A stretch of DNA of 64,000 bases from Stigmatella aurantiaca (GTDB lineage Bacteria; Myxococcota; Myxococcia; Myxococcales; Myxococcaceae). A model generated the notes under the pieces. The model was not told the origin of the DNA. It searched no databases and was given only the letters and a program-made list of their open reading frames with translations. Below, in pieces: positions 52,921 through 63,530 of the stretch (positions are counted from its first letter, which is position 1; each line of letters opens with the position of its first letter). Location of the stretch: the NCBI RefSeq assembly GCF_900109545.1, contig NZ_FOAP01000024.1, positions 1 to 64,000 of the forward strand, given 5' to 3'. The position numbers and the translations under genes were made by a program.

Positions 52921-53868
52921 TCAGGGAGCGAGTTCCCGGGGAAGCCCGAAGCGCGGGAACAGCGTCTTGGTGTCGAGGAACGAGTTCAGCGCGGTGATGT
53001 GGCCCCCGGAGACTTCGAGCACGATCAGCGCCCACGGCTCGTGGCGGCCTCCCGGTCCACTGGGCCGGTACTGCCCGAAGGCAGGCGAGCCACTGGCCGA
53101 GACCGGCACCAGCCGGGAGCCCCGGCAGCCCGCGCCCCGTCCCAGCAGCCAGGCGCGGATGGACGCATGCCCGCGAAGCCACAGCTCATAGGGCGGCATC
53201 GAGAGGGTCGCTTCCTGGTGGAGCAGCGCCGTGAGCGCATCCACGTCGTATCGCTCGAAGGCATGGACATAGCGCTCCAGCAGCGTGGACTGCGTGCCGG
53301 ACAGCGGGGCCTGAGGGGTCAGATCGTGGGTGGCGAGTGTCGCCCGGGCCCGCTGCAGGGCGCTGTTGACGGACGCCACCGAGGTGTCGAGGCTGTCGGC
53401 CACCTCCGCCGCGGACCAGCCGAGCACTTCGGTCAGGAGCAGCACCGCGCGTTGCCGGGGCGGCAGGTGCTGGAGCGCCGCCACGAACGCGAGGCGGATG
53501 CTCTGGCGCAGGATGGCGAGCTCGGCCGGATTGGCGTCCGTGGGCAGGACGTGCGCGTCGGGGATGGGTTCGAGCCACTCCGAGGCCGGACGCGACGCGA
53601 GCGGGCCGTCGGCGGAGCTGGCGGGGCCCAGCTCCATCGGGCGGGCGCGGCGGGAGCGATCGCCCAGGGAGTCCAGGCATACCCGGGTGGCGATGCGGTA
53701 CAGCCAGGTTCGCAGGGACGCCCGCGCTTCGAACTGGTCCAGGCCGCGCCACGCCCGGAGCAGCGTCTCCTGCACGGCGTCGTCGGCTTCGGCGGCCGAA
53801 CCCAGCATGCGGTAGCAGTGGCCCGTCAGGGCGGCGCGGTGCTCCTCGAGGAGGTGGGCGGTGGCCAT
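52921..53868 (-). CDS. ECF sigma factor with C-terminal SnoaL-like domain
   Basis: About 315 residues. Sigma region 2: [20 protein letters not shown] and [18 protein letters not shown]; region 4: [20 protein letters not shown] then [20 protein letters not shown]. After it, residues about 205-315 form an NTF2/SnoaL-like domain ([43 protein letters not shown]). Sigma factors of this plan (SigJ/TIGR02960-like) use the C-terminal domain for autoregulation rather than a separate anti-sigma factor. ATG 53868 chosen; an in-frame TTG lies at 53886. G/C-rich codons show that the host chromosome resumes here. Confidence 0.88.
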   Translation of the reverse strand: MATAHLLEEHRAALTGHCYRMLGSAAEADDAVQETLLRAWRGLDQFEARASLRTWLYRIATRVCLDSLGDRSRRARPMELGPASSADGPLASRPASEWLEPIPDAHVLPTDANPAELAILRQSIRLAFVAALQHLPPRQRAVLLLTEVLGWSAAEVADSLDTSVASVNSALQRARATLATHDLTPQAPLSGTQSTLLERYVHAFERYDVDALTALLHQEATLSMPPYELWLRGHASIRAWLLGRGAGCRGSRLVPVSASGSPAFGQYRPSGPGGRHEPWALIVLEVSGGHITALNSFLDTKTLFPRFGLPRELAP

Positions 53869-54080
53869 CGCGCCGCTATTTACCAACTCCCCCCCCGTTG
53901 CGAAGCGACGGCCAGGCGCGGGCGGCTTTCCTCTCGGAGAACAAGAAGTTCACCAAGAAAACACATGATTGCCTGGAAATCCGCTTATGTCCGTGTTAGC
54001 GTCACTGGAAGAATACGGCAGCGCTTAAACAAGGCCCGACGAAGTGGCCTCCCCTGCGCGGGAGGCCCGGAAAGACAGCG

Positions 54081-55946
54081 ATGAGTACGCCAGGAGCGGT
54101 CCAGTCCCTGTTTCCCCTGGAGGGTGCCGGGGAGAGCCTCCTTCCGAGCTCGCCGGGAGGCAACCTCGTCAGTCCCGCGCGGTCCCTCCAGGTGGTGCCT
54201 TCGCTGTACAGCGACCTGGACCTCGTCTCGTTGCTCCGCATGCGCAGCCAGATGCAGCCCCACCAACTGGCCTACTCCTACGAGACCGACCACGGCGAGG
54301 TCCGCCTCACGTACGCCGAGCTGGACCGTCAGGCGCGCATCGTGGCCGCGCAGCTCCAGGCCGCCAACGGGGCCGGGGCGCGCGCGCTGCTCCTGTACCA
54401 CCCGGGGCCGGACTTCCTCGCGGGCTTCTTCGGGTGCCTCTACGCAGGGGTGATTGCCGTGCCGGCGTATCCCCCGCGGGCGCCTTTCCGCCCGGAGGAC
54501 CGCAATGTCCGCCGGATCTTCTCCATCGCCCAGGATGCCAGCCCGCGGTTCGTCATCACCACGGACTCGGTGCGCACCAAGCTGCGGGACATCTCCAACA
54601 TCCTGCCCGGGGTCGAGCACTGGCTGGCCAGCGACATCCAGGAGGGGCCGGGGGCCGAGGCGTGGTTGCCCTTCTGCCCCCAGCAGGACGACCTGGCGTT
54701 CCTCCAGTACACCTCGGGCTCCACGGGCGCGCCCAAGGGCGTCATGGTCAGCCATGGGAACATCATCGCCAACGAGCGGATGATCTCCATCGGCTTCGGC
54801 ATGACCGAGAAGAGCCTCATCGGCGGCTGGTTGCCGGTGTTCCATGACATGGGGCTCATCGGCCACGTCCTCCAGCCGATGTACTTGGGCGTGCCGTGCT
54901 TCCTCATGTCGCCCATGTCGTTCATGAAGCGGCCCTTCCGCTGGTTGGACCTCATCTCGCGCAACCGCCTGACCGTGAGCGGCGCGCCGGACTTCGCCTA
55001 CCGGTTCTGCGTCGAGGCCGTCTCGGAGGAGGAGAAGAAGCGCCTGGACCTGTCGTCCTGGGAGCTGGCGTTCAACGGCGCCGAGCCCGTGCGCAGCGAG
55101 ACGCTGGAGAACTTCTCCGCGGCCTTCGCCTCCTGCGGCTTCCGCCGGAGCGCCTTCTACCCCACGTATGGGTGCGCGGAGGCGACGCTGTTCGTGGCGG
55201 GCGGCCTGAAGGAGGCCCCTCCCGTGAAGCTCGTCGTCCAGCGCTCGGAGCTGGAGCGGGGCCGGGCCGTCGAAGCGGCCGAGGGCGGCACACAGGATGT
55301 GCGCGTGCTGATCGGCTGCGGAAAGAGCGCCGCGGGCCAGAAGCTGTCCATCGTCCACCCCGACACCCGCGTGCAGGCCGCGGAGGGCGAGGTGGGGGAG
55401 ATCTGGGTGTCCGGCCCGAACGTGACCGGCGGGTACTGGAACCGGACCGAGGAGAGCGAGGAGCGCTTCCGGGCGCCCCTCGCGGGCGCGGAGTCCCGGC
55501 TCTGCTACCGCACGGGCGACCTGGGCTTCCTGCGCGACGGAGAGCTGTTCATCACGGGGCGGGCGAGCGATCTGATCATCATCCGCGGCCTCAACCACTA
55601 CCCGGAGGACATCGAGCTGACCGTGGGCGCCGCGCATGAGCACTTCCTGATGTCGTGCGCGGTGTCCATCGACGTGGACGGGGAGGAGCGCGTCGTCGTG
55701 GTGCAGGAGGTGTCGCGCGAGTTCCCGGACGAGCAGACCGACCAGGCAGGCGCCGCAGCGCGCCGGGCGCTGTCCGAGTTCCATGGCCTGGACATGCACT
55801 CGCTGATTCTGCTGCCCCGTGGCCGGTTGCCCCGGACCTCCAGCGGCAAGGTGCAGCGGCGCGTCTGCCGCGAGATGCTCCTGAAGGGGACGCTGGAGCC
55901 CATCGTGGTCTGGACGGGCCCCCAGCAGCCCCCCACGCTGTCGTAG
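54081..55946 (+). CDS. Fatty acyl-AMP ligase (FAAL)
   Basis: 621 residues. Adenylation-domain motifs: LQYTSGSTGAPKGVMVSHGN (A3), GWLPVFHDMGLIGHVLQPMY (characteristic of FAALs), YPTYGCAEATLFVAGG (A5), CYRTGDLGFLRDGELFITGR (A7/A8) and LPRTSSGKVQRRVC with the catalytic Lys. FAALs form acyl-adenylates and hand them to an acyl carrier protein instead of CoA, usually to prime polyketide or lipopeptide assembly. No ACP, PKS or NRPS gene is present nearby. Followed 66 bases later by an acyl-CoA dehydrogenase, probably co-transcribed. Confidence 0.92.
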   Translation: MSTPGAVQSLFPLEGAGESLLPSSPGGNLVSPARSLQVVPSLYSDLDLVSLLRMRSQMQPHQLAYSYETDHGEVRLTYAELDRQARIVAAQLQAANGAGARALLLYHPGPDFLAGFFGCLYAGVIAVPAYPPRAPFRPEDRNVRRIFSIAQDASPRFVITTDSVRTKLRDISNILPGVEHWLASDIQEGPGAEAWLPFCPQQDDLAFLQYTSGSTGAPKGVMVSHGNIIANERMISIGFGMTEKSLIGGWLPVFHDMGLIGHVLQPMYLGVPCFLMSPMSFMKRPFRWLDLISRNRLTVSGAPDFAYRFCVEAVSEEEKKRLDLSSWELAFNGAEPVRSETLENFSAAFASCGFRRSAFYPTYGCAEATLFVAGGLKEAPPVKLVVQRSELERGRAVEAAEGGTQDVRVLIGCGKSAAGQKLSIVHPDTRVQAAEGEVGEIWVSGPNVTGGYWNRTEESEERFRAPLAGAESRLCYRTGDLGFLRDGELFITGRASDLIIIRGLNHYPEDIELTVGAAHEHFLMSCAVSIDVDGEERVVVVQEVSREFPDEQTDQAGAAARRALSEFHGLDMHSLILLPRGRLPRTSSGKVQRRVCREMLLKGTLEPIVVWTGPQQPPTLS

Positions 55947-56012
55947 GATGGGGGCAGGCCCGCCTCTGGCTTCCGCGGGCCTGGAGTTCCCCGGGGCCAG
56001 GCAGGTGCAGCG

Positions 56013-57101
56013 ATGACGGAAGCGGATCTTCTGAAGGAGGCGGAGCGGATCAGCGCCTTGCTGGCGGAGCATGCCGCCCGGCATGACCAGGACACCTCCT
56101 TCCCCCTGGAAGGCAAGGAGGCCATCTGCCAGTCGCCGCTGAACACCGCGCTGCAGGAGGGCATCTCGTGGCTGACCTTCGGAAGGGTGATCAGCACCCT
56201 GTCCCGGGGGAATCCCTCCTTCGGCACCGTGTGGTTGATGCACCAGGGCTCGGGCATCACGTTCCTGGCCCTGCCGGACCCCGCGCAGCGGGCCTTCTTC
56301 AGCGCCGAGTTCCGCCGCGCGGCCTGGTTCGGCAACGCCCTGTCCGAGCCCACCAGCGGCAACATGTTCCTCATGCCGCACCAGGAGGCCCGCCGGGTGG
56401 AGGGAGGCTGGCGCCTCTCGGGCGCCAAGCGCTTCGTGTCCGGGTGCGAGCACGCCCAGTACCTCCTCACCAACGCCCTCTGTGATGGGCAGCCGGGCTT
56501 CTTCCTCATCGACAAGGATGCCTCCATCCGCGTGGAGGACATCTGGGACACCATGGGCATGCGCGCCACGCGCAGCCAGCTCCTGCACATGCAGGACACC
56601 TTCCTGCCGGACTCGCGGCGCCTGGTGCTGGATCCGTCCCAGCCCAACGCCATCGCCATGGGTCTGCCGTGGATCTCCATCGGCCTGGCCGAGGCGGCGC
56701 TGGCGTTCGCCATCGGCTACGCGAAGGAGCGCACGCTGCCCCCGGAGAACAAGCCGCTCGCGCAGATGCAGTGGGTGCAGTTCTCCGTGGCGGAGATGAG
56801 CACGCGCCTGGAGGCGGCCCGGTCCCTGGCCATGCGGGCCGCGCTCGCCACGGATCGCCGCGAGCCCGACGCGCCCTTCCTGCAGCTGCAGGCCAAGCTG
56901 GTGGCCAACGAGGCGGCCCTGACGATCTCCACCTCGGCGCTGGAGCTCGCCGGGGGCAGCGGCTACCTGCGCAGCCGCCCCATCGAGCGCTACGTGCGGG
57001 ATGCCCACAGCGGCCCGCTCATGGCCTGGTCCGCGCCCGTGACGAAGGACTTCCTGGGCAAGGCCCTGCTGGGGCTCCTGCCGCCGCCGCCCCAGGGCTG
57101 A
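56013..57101 (+). CDS. Acyl-CoA/acyl-ACP dehydrogenase family protein
   Basis: 362 residues. Flavin-binding regions of the ACAD fold: FGNALSEPTSGNMFL, RLSGAKRFVSGCEHAQYLL, and the C-terminal helical region ISTSALELAGGSGYLRSRPI then ERYVRDAHSGPLMAWS. The N-terminal helical domain is short relative to canonical ACADs (about 380-400 residues). In combination with the FAAL it probably desaturates a carrier-bound fatty acid; the natural product is unknown. Converges on the PAS kinase gene. Confidence 0.87.
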   Translation: MTEADLLKEAERISALLAEHAARHDQDTSFPLEGKEAICQSPLNTALQEGISWLTFGRVISTLSRGNPSFGTVWLMHQGSGITFLALPDPAQRAFFSAEFRRAAWFGNALSEPTSGNMFLMPHQEARRVEGGWRLSGAKRFVSGCEHAQYLLTNALCDGQPGFFLIDKDASIRVEDIWDTMGMRATRSQLLHMQDTFLPDSRRLVLDPSQPNAIAMGLPWISIGLAEAALAFAIGYAKERTLPPENKPLAQMQWVQFSVAEMSTRLEAARSLAMRAALATDRREPDAPFLQLQAKLVANEAALTISTSALELAGGSGYLRSRPIERYVRDAHSGPLMAWSAPVTKDFLGKALLGLLPPPPQG

Positions 57102-57116
57102 GCCTTCCCGGCAGGG

Positions 57117-58421
57117 CTACTCCGGCAGCACGGGCAGGCGGATGGTGAAGGTGGTGCCCTGGCCCGGCTCGCTCTGTACCTCGATGTGGCCCTGGTGGCT
57201 GGCGATGATGCTGTAGCTGACCGACAGCCCCAGGCCGGTGCCCTGTTCGCGCGGCTTGGTGGTGAAGAAGGGGGTGAAGAGCCGGGCGCGCACCTCGGGC
57301 GTCATGCCCTTGCCCGTGTCGGAGATCCGCACCACGATGGCGTTCTGCTCGTGCCGCGTGGAGAGGGTGATGGCCCCCTGCGTCTCGATGGCCTGGGAGG
57401 CGTTGATGAGCAGGTTGGTGAAGACCTGGGCGAGCTGGGTGGGGTGGCACCGGAGCAGGGGGAGCGTCCCGAAGTCCCGCGTCACCGTGCATTTGTACTT
57501 GAGCTGGTTCCACACCATCTTCAGCGTGGACTCCAGCTCCGCGTTCAGGTCCGCGGGCTGCGGCTCCCGGGAGTCCTCCCGGGCGAACAGCCGCAGGGTC
57601 TGGACGATCTCCCGGATGCGCCGGGCGCCCACCAGGGACTCCTGGAGCAGCTCGGGCATGTCCTCGAGGATGGACTTCACGTCCTCACGCTCCCACTGCG
57701 CGCGCATGCGCTCGAGGACGGGCTCCTGGGGGGCCCCTGTGGCCGAGGCGGCCAGCAGCTCCTGCTGAAGCCGGAGCAGGGGCAGGAGCACCGCGCCGTA
57801 CTCGTTGAGCGCGCCCAGGTTGCTCAGCACGTAGCCCACGGGGCTGCTGATTTCATGGGCGACCCCCGCCGCCATCTGCCCCAGGGAGGCCATCTTCTCG
57901 GCCTGGATGAGCTGGGCCTGCCGCTCCTCCAGCGAGCGCGTGGCCTGGACCAGCCGCTCGGTCCGCTGGCGTACCAGCTCCTCCAGGTGGGCGCGGTGGC
58001 GCTGCAGCTCTTCCTCCTGGGCCAGGAGCCGCTTCTCGGCCTGCTTGCGCTCGGTGACGTTGCGGATGATGCACACCGCCTCGTTGGGGCCGCAGCGGAC
58101 GATGCGCGACTCGTAGTGCTGGAGGCCCCGGAGCACCTGCAGCTCGTACTCGAACACCTCCACGGTGCCTTCCTCGATGGCCCGCTTGAGGCTCTGGAGC
58201 ACCGTGTCGGTCAGCTCCGGGGGCAGGCCGAGCTCACGGATGTTCACGCCCCGCATGGACTCGGCGGAGGCGGTCAGCTCCTCGGCCTTGCTGACCACGA
58301 AGTCGAGGTAGGTGCCGTCGATGCTCTGACGGATGATGAGGTCCGGCAGGGAGTGCACCAGGGCCCGCAGGTGCTCGGGGCTCGTGCTCGGCGTCGCTGC
58401 TTCCTGAGAGGGGAGTTGCAT
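57117..58421 (-). CDS. PAS domain-containing sensor histidine kinase
   Basis: 434 residues. PAS domain at about 15-125 (LRALVHSLPDLIIRQSIDGT, ESRIVRCGPNEAVCIIRNVT), a coiled coil (QAEKRLLAQEEELQRHRAHL), then HisKA with MAAGVAHEISSPVGYVLSNL and HATPase with N box TNLLINASQAI, G1 ISDTGKGMT, F FTPFFTTKP and G2 GTGLGLSVS. No transmembrane helix: a soluble cytosolic kinase. The same core layout as the 6959-8287 kinase, but with PAS rather than receiver input. No regulator is adjacent. Confidence 0.9.
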   Translation of the reverse strand: MQLPSQEAATPSTSPEHLRALVHSLPDLIIRQSIDGTYLDFVVSKAEELTASAESMRGVNIRELGLPPELTDTVLQSLKRAIEEGTVEVFEYELQVLRGLQHYESRIVRCGPNEAVCIIRNVTERKQAEKRLLAQEEELQRHRAHLEELVRQRTERLVQATRSLEERQAQLIQAEKMASLGQMAAGVAHEISSPVGYVLSNLGALNEYGAVLLPLLRLQQELLAASATGAPQEPVLERMRAQWEREDVKSILEDMPELLQESLVGARRIREIVQTLRLFAREDSREPQPADLNAELESTLKMVWNQLKYKCTVTRDFGTLPLLRCHPTQLAQVFTNLLINASQAIETQGAITLSTRHEQNAIVVRISDTGKGMTPEVRARLFTPFFTTKPREQGTGLGLSVSYSIIASHQGHIEVQSEPGQGTTFTIRLPVLPE

Positions 58422-58519
58422 GAGCGGAGTTCCTCACGGGCAGGCAGCCCGGCGGAAATCCTACTCGGAATGCGAGAAAACGAGAGCGGCCTGGGTGGCC
58501 GTGGCCCCACCACCGCTAC

Positions 58520-58813
58520 TCAGGGGGTGAAGGAAAGTCCCAGGGAGCGGCCGGCCTCGAACTGGGGGGCCTGCTGGAGCCGCTCCAGCACCTGCTGCTG
58601 GCAGCTCAAGGTCACCATTGGCAGGGAGCCCGGCTCGCTGACCCAGCGGACCGCGTCCATCAGCTGGTGGGAGTTCAGGTAGTCGAGCACCGCCGTGCGG
58701 AACTGGTAGCTCTCGGTGAGCGCCTTCGCGTGGACCTGCGAACGGTCAGGCCGGCAGCTGGGGCGGTACGGCGCAGGCTCCTCGCTGGGCATGATGATCG
58801 CATCAATCCACAT
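58520..58813 (-). CDS. Small hypothetical protein, paralogue A
   Basis: 97 residues. Starts MWIDAIIMPSEEPAPYRPS and ends QFEAGRSLGLSFTP. Middle blocks: AVLDYLNSHQLMDAVRWVSE and PMVTLSCQQQVLERL. The RBS GGAGAGG sits nine to ten bases before ATG 58813. The protein is clearly homologous to its neighbour at 59000-59293, so the pair is a real duplication, not chance. No known family is recognised; no signal peptide or membrane helix. Upstream it carries two copies of a repeated motif. Confidence 0.7.
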   Translation of the reverse strand: MWIDAIIMPSEEPAPYRPSCRPDRSQVHAKALTESYQFRTAVLDYLNSHQLMDAVRWVSEPGSLPMVTLSCQQQVLERLQQAPQFEAGRSLGLSFTP

Positions 58814-58879
58814 CCGCGCACCTCTCCATTCTCAGTGGCCGGAAGGTAGCAAGGCGCGCCCTCAACGCATCCGCACAAG

Positions 58880-58916
58880 GTTGCATCTAGACGCCGAAAG
58901 GTTGCGTCTGGACGCC
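58880..58916 (-). promoter_or_regulatory. Direct repeat GTTGC(A/G)TCT(A/G)GACGCC upstream of paralogue A
   Basis: Two 16-base copies begin at 58880 and 58901 (exactly 21 bases, two helical turns, apart; plus-strand reading), 67 bases or more upstream of the start of paralogue A. A related copy lies at 59361, 68 bases upstream of paralogue B. The conserved spacing suggests an activator or operator site. Confidence 0.5.
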
Positions 58917-58999
58917 ACGGACCGGGCCCTCTGTAAAAAGAGGAGCGCGGGCTTCCCATCTCTCGGGGCTATCGGGGTTTGGGGACGAGGAGCGCCGGT

Positions 59000-59293
59000 T
59001 CAGGCGTTCAACTCGAGGCCGGCGGAGCGGCCCGCTTCGAACTGGGGGGCGTTGCGCAGGTGCTCCAGCACCTGTTGCTGGCAGAGCAGGGTGACCAGGG
59101 GGAGGCAGCCCGGCTCGCTGACCCACTTCACCGAGCCCATGAGCTGGTGGCTCTGCAGGTAGTTCAGCACGGACGTGCGGAACTGGAGGCTCTCGTCGCA
59201 ACCTGCCTGGTGCACGGCGCGGCGGTCACGGCGCGGCGAGGGGCGGTACGGCGCACGCTCTTCCCGGGGCATCACAATCGCCTCGATCCACAT
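59000..59293 (-). CDS. Small hypothetical protein, paralogue B
   Basis: 97 residues, same length as paralogue A and similar along its length: MWIEAIVMPREERAPYRPS, SVLNYLQSHQLMGSVKWVSE, PLVTLLCQQQVLEHL and APQFEAGRSAGLELNA. Separated from A by 186 bases holding A's promoter region; the two are transcribed in the same direction as separate units, given their matching upstream motifs. GAGGG precedes the ATG. Function unknown. Confidence 0.7.
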   Translation of the reverse strand: MWIEAIVMPREERAPYRPSPRRDRRAVHQAGCDESLQFRTSVLNYLQSHQLMGSVKWVSEPGCLPLVTLLCQQQVLEHLRNAPQFEAGRSAGLELNA

Positions 59294-59608
59294 GGACGTG
59301 CCCTCTGCGTTCGTGAGCCAGGAAGTTGGCTACGTGATTATCGTACGGTTCCTGCCCCGAGTTGCGTCTAGGGGTAAAACGACAGGGCGACGAGATTTTG
59401 GAAGACCGTCAAAGGCGGGGTGCAAGGGTGCGTACCGCCTGAGGATTTCCCTCTGCCGCGAGGAGTGACGGCCCGCGTCGCGGGCCGGTCAAAACACCCG
59501 CCTCTCCAGGCTGCAGGGTTTTCCATTTCTTCGGAACGGTCCCTCGCGAAGGCCCCGACCCAGGGAGAGGGGCGCGCGGCAACCGACGCTCCAGGGAGGG
59601 TGCTCCGT
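59294..59608. other. Intergenic region between paralogue B and the CocE-type gene
   Basis: Holds the upstream region of paralogue B, including a GATAAT-like -10 on the minus strand (59337-59342) and a copy of the motif GTTGCGTCTAG at 59361. A hairpin GGCCCG-CGTCG-CGGGCC near 59471-59487 could be downstream of the CocE gene but lacks a following T-run. No gene. Confidence 0.45.
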
Positions 59609-61531
<1,923 letters not shown>

Positions 61532-61538
61532 GTGGGGG

Positions 61539-63407
61539 TTACCAGGCGATGCCATAGTCCTCACCATGGTGGCTGGAGCCACCCCAGAAGGTGCCGTGCT
61601 TCGCGTCGAAGGCGATGGCGTTGATGGGGCCTGAGGTCCTCGCCTCGAAGCTCAGCTCGTACCCCATGCGCTTGAGCTCTCCGCGCACCCAGGGCGGCAT
61701 CTGCTCGTGCAGCAGCAGCTTGCCTGGCTTCGAGGTGTGGTCTCCGAACGAGTTGCGCAGCTGGAAGCTGTTGATGTTGGCGGCCTCGGCCGCCTCCTGC
61801 ACGGTCATCCCGAACTCCACCACGTTCAGGAAGAACTGGAGCAGGTTCTGGTCCTGGCTGTCCCCGCCCTGGACGGCGAAGGAGAGAAACGGCTTGCCGT
61901 CCTTCAGGGCCAGGCTCGGGGTGAGCGTGGCCCGGGGCCGCTTGCCCGGCTCCAGCACGTTGAAGGGGCTCTCCGCCTCGCTCATCGCGAAGCTCTGCAT
62001 GCGCTGGCTCATGCCCACCCCCGTGCGGCCCGCGATGACGGCGGGCACCCAGCCGCCGCTGGGGGTGATGGACACCACCCAGCCCTTCGCATCCGCAGCC
62101 TGGATGGACGTGGTCCCCGCGTAGAAGGTGCGCTCGAAGTCCTCCAGGCTCGTCTGCGGCGCGCTCGGAGGGGCCGGAGGCTTGGGAGGCCACTGCGTGA
62201 GCAGCTGCGCATACGGGTTGGTGCCGCCCTGGAAAGGGTAGGGGTCTCCCGGCTTGATGTCCGGATCGTTCTTCTCCCAGGAGATGAGCTTCGCCCGCTG
62301 CTTCGCGTACTCCTTCGACAGCAGGCCCCGGATGGGCTCCTCCGGCGGGAAGTACGGATCGCCGTAGTAGAAGTCCCGGTCGGCGAAGGCCAGGTTCATC
62401 GCTTGGTAGAGCGCGTGGATGTAGCGCGCGCTGTTGTAGCCCATGCCCTTCAGGTCCTGGCCCTCCAGGATGTTGAGCGCCTGGAGCAGCACCGGGCCCT
62501 GCACCCACGTGGTGAGCTTGTAGACCTCGATGCCCTTGTAGTCCGTCTTGACGGGCTGCTCGATGTGGACCTTCCAGCGGCTCAGGTCCTCCAGGGTGAT
62601 GAGCCCTCCTTCCTCCTGGGCCCCCCGGACGAACTCGCGGGCGATGTCCCCCCGGTAGAAGCGCTCGTAGGCGGCCAGGATGGCCTGCTTGCGGTTCTTG
62701 CCCGAGGCCAGCGCCCGCTGCTCCGCCTCCAAGAGCTTCTTCAGCGTGGCGGCGAGGTCTGGCTGGCGGAACACCTCGCCCGGCTGGGGGGCCTCGCGGG
62801 CCTCTCCCGCGTGCGGCAGCATCACCGCGCGCGTGTAGCGCCACTGCTTGAGCTTCTCCTTGTGCTTCTCCAGGCTGTTGGCCGCCTGGGCCTCGATGGG
62901 GTAGCCCTCGTCCGCCATCTGCAGCGCGGGGCCCAGCACGTCCCGCAGCGACAGGGTGCCGTACTCCGCGAGCATCACCATCAGCCCGCCCGGGGTGCCC
63001 GGGGTGACGGCGGCCAGGGGGCCGTACTCGGGGGGATATGGCAGGTTCTTCTGCTGGAAGAACGCCACGGTGGCCCCCGTGGGCGCCACCCCCAGGGCGT
63101 TGATGCCCACCACCTTGCGCGTGCGGGGATCATAGATGAGGGCCTGGGTCTCCCCGCCCCAGCTCAGCACGTCCCACATGGTGGCGGTGGCGGCCAGCAT
63201 CGCGCAGGCGGCATCCACCGCGTTGCCCCCTTTGTGGAAGATCATCGCGCCCGCGGTGGCCGCGAGCGGCTTGCCCGTGATGGCCACCCAGTGCTTGCCG
63301 TGCAGCACGGGCTTGGCGGTGGACTGCGCCCGGAGGGGCGCGGGGGTGAGCATCGCCAGGACAAGCAGGCCCATGAGGGCCCGGGGGAGCATCCCTGCTG
63401 CGTTCAT
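61539..63407 (-). CDS. Secreted gamma-glutamyltransferase family protein
   Basis: 622 residues. The ATG at 63407 (GGAGAAG upstream) opens a signal peptide ALMGLLVLAMLTPAPLRAQ. GGT/Ntn-hydrolase features: GGNAVDAACAMLAAT, AVTPGTPGGLMVMLAEYG, and the autocleavage site region TFYAGTTSIQAADAKGWVVS, where the second Thr of TTS would be the N-terminal nucleophile; canonical GGT has TTH, so this is a variant. Later VQGGDSQDQNLLQFFLNVVE and WGGSSHHGEDYGIAW. It may hydrolyse gamma-glutamyl peptides or act as an acylase. Co-transcribed with the CocE-type gene. Confidence 0.88.
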   Translation of the reverse strand: MNAAGMLPRALMGLLVLAMLTPAPLRAQSTAKPVLHGKHWVAITGKPLAATAGAMIFHKGGNAVDAACAMLAATATMWDVLSWGGETQALIYDPRTRKVVGINALGVAPTGATVAFFQQKNLPYPPEYGPLAAVTPGTPGGLMVMLAEYGTLSLRDVLGPALQMADEGYPIEAQAANSLEKHKEKLKQWRYTRAVMLPHAGEAREAPQPGEVFRQPDLAATLKKLLEAEQRALASGKNRKQAILAAYERFYRGDIAREFVRGAQEEGGLITLEDLSRWKVHIEQPVKTDYKGIEVYKLTTWVQGPVLLQALNILEGQDLKGMGYNSARYIHALYQAMNLAFADRDFYYGDPYFPPEEPIRGLLSKEYAKQRAKLISWEKNDPDIKPGDPYPFQGGTNPYAQLLTQWPPKPPAPPSAPQTSLEDFERTFYAGTTSIQAADAKGWVVSITPSGGWVPAVIAGRTGVGMSQRMQSFAMSEAESPFNVLEPGKRPRATLTPSLALKDGKPFLSFAVQGGDSQDQNLLQFFLNVVEFGMTVQEAAEAANINSFQLRNSFGDHTSKPGKLLLHEQMPPWVRGELKRMGYELSFEARTSGPINAIAFDAKHGTFWGGSSHHGEDYGIAW

Positions 63408-63483
63408 GGCTTCTCCGGGAGGGGAGGGACAGGCGCGCAGCCTATGTCTTCGGGGCCCGAGGCTGTCCATTCTTCCGTCCCGC

Positions 63484-63515
63484 AAAGAAAAGGGCCCCGG
63501 GTTTCCCCGGAGCCC
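63484..63515 (-). terminator. Rho-independent terminator of the rightmost gene
   Basis: Read on the minus strand, GGGCTCCGGG-GAAA-CCCGGGGCCC forms a ten-pair stem (one T-G pair) followed by TTTTCTTT. It lies 16 bases after the stop of the minus-strand gene at 63531. Confidence 0.88.
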
Positions 63516-63530
63516 TTCACCGCGCCGCCC

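Noticed and set aside
53985-57008. Minus-strand open frame of about 1000 codons opposite the FAAL and dehydrogenase genes
   Set aside because: His/Arg/Gly-rich shadow of two well-supported plus-strand genes; no family motifs.
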